Below are positions 59,691 to 64,000 of a stretch of 64,000 bases of DNA, piece by piece. The notes under the pieces were generated by a model that saw nothing but the letters and a program-made list of their open reading frames with translations, ran no database searches and was not told where the DNA came from. A program made the translations under genes and the position numbers. The stretch comes from DATKRB01 sp035532415 (GTDB taxonomy: Bacteria > Actinomycetota > Acidimicrobiia > Acidimicrobiales > RAAP-2), in NCBI GenBank assembly GCA_035532415.1, contig DATKRB010000009.1, forward strand, positions 1 through 64,000. Reading direction: 5' to 3'. Position 1 is the stretch's first letter. Each line of letters starts with the position of its first letter.

Positions 59691-61919
59691 TCAGCTCCGG
59701 AAGAGGTAGGCGGCCTCCTCCTCGCTCAGGAAGAGCCGCACCTCGTCCTCCATCGCCTGGTGCCCCGCCAGGGTCGGGTCGGCCGCGGTGATCGCCTCGG
59801 CCACGGACCGGGCGTCGTCGAGCAACCCCCGGTCCCGGGTCAGCGAGGCCAGCTTCAGGTCGCTCCGGCCCTTCTGGCGAGCCCCCAGGATGGTCCCCTC
59901 CCCCCGCAACCGGAGGTCGACCTCGGCCAGCTCGAAGCCGTCCGTCGTGGCCTCCATCGCCTCGAGCCGCTCCTGCGATCCGGGAGTGGCCCCTTCTCCC
60001 AACAGGAAGCACCAGCTGGGAAGGTTCGCTCGGCCGACCCGCCCCCGGAGCTGGTGGAGCTGGGCGATGCCGAAACGGTCGGCGTCGAGCACCACCATCA
60101 CCGTGGCCTCCGGGACGTCCACGCCGACCTCGATGACGGTGGTGGCCACCAGGACCTGCACCTCTCCCGAGCGGAAGGCCGCCATCCCCGCCTCCTTCTC
60201 GGACGACGGCATCTGGCCGTGCAGGAGCCCGAGGCGGAGCCCGGGGAGCACGTCGGCCCGGAGCCGCTCGAGCTCCTCCACCGCCGATCGGGCCACCACC
60301 CGCTCCGATCCCTCCACCAGCGGGCAGACGACGAAGACCCGGTGCCCGGCGGTCGCCTCCTCGCTGACCTTGTCCCAGACCGCCGCCTCCTGGTCGGCGG
60401 TACGGGCCCACGTGGTCGCCACCGGCGCCCGCCCGGGCGGCAGTTCGTCGAGCACGGTCATGTCGAGGTCGCCGAACACGACCATCGCCGCCGTGCGCGG
60501 GATCGGCGTCGCCGTCATCACCAGCAGGTCCGGATCGGCCGCGTCGGACGGCTCCCCTTCCCGGCCCTTCTCGCGCAGAGCGGCCCGCTGTTCCACCCCG
60601 AACCGGTGCTGCTCGTCGATCACCACCACCCCGAGGGATCGGAAGGCCACCCGGTCGGTCAGCAGGGCGTGGGTCCCGACCAGCAGGTCGATGGAGCCCG
60701 TCAGGAGGCCTTCGTGAAGTCGGGCACGCTCCCCCGCGGTGGTGCGGTTCGTCAGGAGGGCGACCGAGACCGGTCGACCGCCGCCGAGCCGCGACGGGTC
60801 CGGCACGCTCAGGCCCCCGAGGAGGGACCGCACCCCGACGAAGTGCTGCTCGGCCAGTACCTCGGTGGGGACCATCAGAGCGGCCTGGTACCCACCCTGG
60901 ACCGCAGCCAGCATGGTGGCCACGGCCACCACCGTCTTGCCGGACCCGACGTCGCCCTGCAGGAGCCGGTGCATGGGCAGGGGGCCGGCCAGGTCGGCGA
61001 AGACCACGGCGAGGGCCTTGCGCTGGGCCCCGGTCAGCTCGAACGACAGCGCGGCGACGAACTCCTCCACCAGGGTGCGGGAGCCGGACGCCCCCGAGCG
61101 CCCGGTCCGGGTGACCTCCAACGGCGACACCGCGTGGCGGATGGCCCGGGCATCGCGTTCGAGTGCGCGGCGGCGGAGCACGAGCGCCATCTGGAGCCGG
61201 AGCAGCTCGTCGAAGGCCAGCCGGCGCCGCGCCGGGCCGACGGCGTCCGTCGACCCGGGAAGGTGGATGCCGTGCAGGGCGGCCGTCCGGTCCTGCAGCG
61301 ACAGCCGGGTCCTCCACTCCTCGGGAAGCGGGTCGGCGAGCGGGCCGGCCCGATCGAGCGCTTCGGACACCCACGTCCCGATCTCCCAGCTGCTGAGGCC
61401 GGCCTTGGCCGACGCCGGGTAGACCGGCACGAGACGACCGGTCCGATCGCGTGCGCCCGCGCCCCCGTCGACCCCGACCAACAGGTCGACGATGGGATTG
61501 GTCATCTGCCGGCCGCCCCGGTAGACGTCCAGCTTGCCGAAGAAGAGCGCCTGCGAGCCCGCGGGCAGCTGTTTGGCGCGCCATGCCTGGTTGAAGAAGA
61601 CGACCGCCATCCCACCCGTGCCGTCGTGCACCTTCAGCTCGACGAGGGCGCGACCGTTGCGGGTCCGCCGGGCGCTGACCTGGCGGACCTCGGCCAGCAC
61701 CACCGCCTCCTCGCCGACCGCCAGGTCGGCCAGGTCCGACTGGCGGCTCCGGTCGATGTAGCGGCGTGGGTAGGTCGTGAGGAGGTCGAGGACGGTCTCG
61801 ACACCCCAGTCCGCCAGGGCCGTGGCGCGCTTGGGCCCGACTCCTTCGAGCCGGGTCACGGGCAGGTCCTTCAGCTGCCGCAGGCGGCGCCCGGCGGTGA
61901 TCCGCGACCCCGCCGTCAC
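59691..61919 (-). CDS. recG: ATP-dependent DNA helicase RecG
   Basis: A 742-residue branch-migration helicase for stalled forks. N-terminal wedge/OB domain (LEGVGPKRATALADWGVETVLDLL... RRYIDRS), then the helicase with GDVGSGKT (Walker A), VIDEQHRFGVEQR (DEQH box), LVMTATPIPRT and the C-terminal LRGRVGRA motif VI. The GTG start overlaps the stop of the upstream YloV-like gene (GTGA). Confidence 0.97.
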   Translation of the reverse strand: MTAGSRITAGRRLRQLKDLPVTRLEGVGPKRATALADWGVETVLDLLTTYPRRYIDRSRQSDLADLAVGEEAVVLAEVRQVSARRTRNGRALVELKVHDGTGGMAVVFFNQAWRAKQLPAGSQALFFGKLDVYRGGRQMTNPIVDLLVGVDGGAGARDRTGRLVPVYPASAKAGLSSWEIGTWVSEALDRAGPLADPLPEEWRTRLSLQDRTAALHGIHLPGSTDAVGPARRRLAFDELLRLQMALVLRRRALERDARAIRHAVSPLEVTRTGRSGASGSRTLVEEFVAALSFELTGAQRKALAVVFADLAGPLPMHRLLQGDVGSGKTVVAVATMLAAVQGGYQAALMVPTEVLAEQHFVGVRSLLGGLSVPDPSRLGGGRPVSVALLTNRTTAGERARLHEGLLTGSIDLLVGTHALLTDRVAFRSLGVVVIDEQHRFGVEQRAALREKGREGEPSDAADPDLLVMTATPIPRTAAMVVFGDLDMTVLDELPPGRAPVATTWARTADQEAAVWDKVSEEATAGHRVFVVCPLVEGSERVVARSAVEELERLRADVLPGLRLGLLHGQMPSSEKEAGMAAFRSGEVQVLVATTVIEVGVDVPEATVMVVLDADRFGIAQLHQLRGRVGRANLPSWCFLLGEGATPGSQERLEAMEATTDGFELAEVDLRLRGEGTILGARQKGRSDLKLASLTRDRGLLDDARSVAEAITAADPTLAGHQAMEDEVRLFLSEEEAAYLFRS

Positions 61920-63583
61920 TCGATCCCGAGCAGGTACGGGTACAGCGGCTGGCCCCCGTGGTGGACCTCAACCGCTATCTCGGGGTGCTCGTCGTGCAGC
62001 CATTCGGTGATGCGGCGGGTGTCCCCGGCCGTGGCTCCCTCGCCCTCGATCAGGGTGACCAGCTCGTGCTCGGGGCCGGCGAGGCGGTCGAGGAGCCCGC
62101 ACGTGGCGGCGACCGCCGTCGAACCGACGGAGACGACCCCGTCGCGGGAGAGCCCGATCCATTCACCGGCCCGCACGGGGCCGGCCTCGGTCCGGGCGTC
62201 GCGCACGGCCACCGTCACCTCGGCGGGAACCACCCGCTCGGCCGAGGCCGTCATCGCCCGCTCGTTCTCCTCCACGCTGGACGCCGGGTCGTAGGCGAGC
62301 AGGGCGGCGAAGCCCTCCACGATGCTGCCGGTCGGCACCACCCGGACCGCCTTCGCCGAGAGCTCGTCGACCTGCTCGGCCACCGGACGGATGTTCTTGT
62401 TGTTGGGCAGCACGACCACGGCATCGGAGGCCAGCGCGTCGACGGCCTGGAGGAGCTGCGCGGTGGACGGGTTCATCGACTGCCCCCCGACCACCTGGCT
62501 GTGCACACCCAACGAGCGGAAGATCCGGCCGATCCCGTCCCCGGTGACCACGGCGACCACCCCGGTGACCGGGGGCGGTCCCGGGGGCTGGGAGGACCCG
62601 GTCTCCGACCCGCGCGCCCCGTCGCGCACCCAGCGCTCCTCCTCCACCTGCTCCAAGAGGTCTGTGACCCGGATGGCCGCCGGGCGGCCCGCGTCGAGGG
62701 CCGCCTCTATCGCCGCGCCGATGTCGTCGGTGTGGATGTGGCACTGCCAAAGCCCGTCCCCCCCCACCACCACGATGGAGTCGCCGAGACCGGCCCAGAC
62801 CTCTTTGAAATCGTCGACCGCGTCGTCGGGCGCGTTGAGCAGGTACATGACCTCGTACCGCAGGTCGGCGACCCCGCCCCGCTCCCGGTACCCGGTTCGG
62901 TCGTCAAAGGCGCCCGGCAGCCAGGGAGCCGCACCGTCGGGCTCGGGCTCGGGCAGCGGCCGGCCGTCCGCGATGGTCAGGAAGGCGTCGAGCAGGAGGA
63001 GGTAGCCGGTCCCCCCGGCGTCGACCACGCCGGCCCGGGCGAGCACCTCGAGCATCTGAGGCGTCCGCTCGAGCGCGTCGGCGGCGGCCGTGCGGGCCGA
63101 TTCGAGCACCTCGAGCAACCCCCCGCCATCGCTCCGCCCTGCCGACGCACCCTCGCCCGCGGCCCGGGCGACGGTGAGGATGGTTCCCTCCACCGGGCGG
63201 ACCACCGCCTTGTCGGCCAGGTTGCTGGCCACGACCAGTGCCTCGGCCACGTCGGCGGGGCCCACCTCCTCGGCCGCCGCCCACCTTTCGGCGAGCCCTC
63301 GCAGCAGCTGGGACAGAATGACGCCCGAGTTGCCCCTGGCCCCCATGAGCGATCCGTGCGCCACCGCCTTGCACACCTCGGCCATCCGGGCGCCGTTGCC
63401 GATACCGTCGAGCTCGCTCACCACCGCGTCGAGGGTGAGCGCCATGTTGGTCCCCGTGTCGCCGTCGGGCACCGGGTACACGTTCAGGCGGTTGACGGCC
63501 TGCTGGTGGGTGCGCAGGACGTCGCGGTACGCGAGCATCACGCCGCGAACTTGGTCTGGGGCCATCGCCGCCAGGGGCGTCAT
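61916..63583 (-). CDS. DAK2-domain protein (YloV/FakA-like fatty-acid kinase subunit)
   Basis: A 555-residue protein. The N-terminal DAK2 kinase domain has NVYPVPDGDTGTNM (residues 34-47) and LMGARGNSGVILSQ; a middle DUF1949/FakA-type section has QCHIHTDD; the C-terminus resembles the YloV DegV-like fold (NNKNIRPVAEQV). FakA phosphorylates fatty acids bound by FakB/DegV proteins; no fakB gene is in the window. It leads the recG-rsmD-coaD block and diverges from rpmB. Confidence 0.9.
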   Translation of the reverse strand: MTPLAAMAPDQVRGVMLAYRDVLRTHQQAVNRLNVYPVPDGDTGTNMALTLDAVVSELDGIGNGARMAEVCKAVAHGSLMGARGNSGVILSQLLRGLAERWAAAEEVGPADVAEALVVASNLADKAVVRPVEGTILTVARAAGEGASAGRSDGGGLLEVLESARTAAADALERTPQMLEVLARAGVVDAGGTGYLLLLDAFLTIADGRPLPEPEPDGAAPWLPGAFDDRTGYRERGGVADLRYEVMYLLNAPDDAVDDFKEVWAGLGDSIVVVGGDGLWQCHIHTDDIGAAIEAALDAGRPAAIRVTDLLEQVEEERWVRDGARGSETGSSQPPGPPPVTGVVAVVTGDGIGRIFRSLGVHSQVVGGQSMNPSTAQLLQAVDALASDAVVVLPNNKNIRPVAEQVDELSAKAVRVVPTGSIVEGFAALLAYDPASSVEENERAMTASAERVVPAEVTVAVRDARTEAGPVRAGEWIGLSRDGVVSVGSTAVAATCGLLDRLAGPEHELVTLIEGEGATAGDTRRITEWLHDEHPEIAVEVHHGGQPLYPYLLGIE

Positions 63584-63591
63584 GGCTTGGG

Positions 63592-63601
63592 ATGCTAACC
63601 T
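63592..63601. promoter_or_regulatory. Overlapping divergent -10 elements of rpmB and the YloV-like gene
   Basis: TAACCT (63596-63601, plus) and TAGCAT (63597-63592, minus) share two bases. The minus element is eight bases before the ATG at 63583, hence near-leaderless; the plus one would give rpmB a leader of about 69 bases carrying GAGGAGG. Confidence 0.45.
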
Positions 63602-63676
63602 TTGCGCCGTTCCGCGACGGCCCGTTTGCCGCCGTGCCCCCGGCCCGGTCGGGCCACCCCGAGGAGGATCTGGCAA

Positions 63677-63892
63677 ATGGCAGCTGTCTGCGATCTCTGC
63701 GGCAAGAAGCCGTCGTTCGGTATGAGCCTGAGCCACTCCCACCGCCGGACCAAGCGGCGGTGGGACCCCAACATCCAACGGGTCCGGGCCCTGGTCGGCG
63801 GCTCCCCGAAGCGGCTCGACGTCTGCACCTCGTGCATCCGTTCGGGCAAGGTCGTGAAGCCACCTCGCCGGGAGGTCCCCGCCGCCGGCTGA
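63677..63892 (+). CDS. rpmB: 50S ribosomal protein L28
   Basis: A 71-residue L28. AAVCDLCGKKPSFG and KRRWDPNIQRVRA are diagnostic, and CDLC with CTSC gives four cysteines of a zinc-binding (C+) form. GAGGAGG lies nine bases before the ATG at 63677. The remaining 108 bases to the window end contain no complete gene. Confidence 0.97.
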   Translation: MAAVCDLCGKKPSFGMSLSHSHRRTKRRWDPNIQRVRALVGGSPKRLDVCTSCIRSGKVVKPPRREVPAAG

Positions 63893-64000
63893 CGGGAGCA
63901 CCCGCCGATGGGCGACCGGCTGGCCGGGCCGCCCCTCAGCCCAGATTGTGGCGCCAGCCCACCGCCGGCATTCGACGGCCCCGGAGATCTCGCTGATCGG

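Noticed and set aside
59385..62294. Open frame of about 970 codons opposite recG and rsmD
   Set aside because: Same reason: low-complexity translation and complete RecG/RsmD motifs on the other strand.

Overview
This is a very GC-rich (roughly 70% by eye) actinobacterial chromosome segment with dense genes, short intergenic gaps and many GTG and TTG starts. Several genes point to Actinomycetota: a mycothiol S-conjugate amidase (mca), a DUF2469 protein, a SepIVA/DivIVA-like protein beside a DUF177 gene, an FtsY with an N-terminal membrane helix, a PspA-HtpX-PspAB module, and F420-type PPOX and LLM oxidoreductases. The mix of many CaiB/BaiF, SDR and DUF35-thiolase genes around a compact housekeeping core suggests an Acidimicrobiia-like lineage; that placement is inference.

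Layout. 1-9 kb: an SDR, a CaxA-like antiporter, a molybdate/tungstate importer (binding protein plus a single-chain permease-ATPase fusion) converging on a MerR-HTH/Mop regulator, a PAP2 phosphatase and two overlapping CaiB/BaiF CoA-transferases. 9-15.5 kb: a cold-shock gene with a perfect hairpin terminator, a gene-poor stretch with a GGGGCC repeat, a SnoaL-like protein, a GNAT-fold protein whose 3' end overlaps a membrane GGDEF-EAL enzyme, and an ICMT-like membrane methyltransferase. 15.5-21 kb: two paralogous MFS transporters with an unusual loop before the last helix, around a channel-like membrane protein. 21-29.3 kb: RecB-like nuclease, PAP2, DsbA-fold protein, purK-purE, ChbG, mca, and pspA-htpX-pspAB. 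29.3-35 kb: phhB, fumC, PPOX, LLM, zinc/quinone-type oxidoreductase, VOC protein. 34.9-43.9 kb: dprA-comM, SDR, His-rich protein, amt, a DUF35-thiolase pair, and an SPFH protein with a soluble NfeD partner.

44.1-63.6 kb is one long minus-strand housekeeping block. In transcription order it reads: YloV/FakA-like, recG, rsmD, coaD, sepIVA-like, DUF177, rpmF, plsX, acpP, rnc, mutM, smc, ftsY, ffh, rpsP, khpA-like, rimM, trmD, rplS, DUF2469, yraN. rpmB diverges from it at 63.7 kb. Many junctions are ATGA/GTGA overlaps, implying translational coupling. The block joins ribosome assembly and maturation, SRP targeting, phospholipid and acyl-carrier synthesis, DNA repair and chromosome condensation.

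Most notable: the fused ModB-ModC transporter with its regulator and a candidate AT-rich operator; a KH-domain protein with three acidic 12-residue repeats; a rimM gene whose conserved N-terminus lies upstream of any canonical start; a series of TANNNT-N6/N7-start sequences suggesting leaderless transcripts; and several minisatellite-like tandem repeats. I saw no rRNA, tRNA, CRISPR array, phage or insertion sequence.
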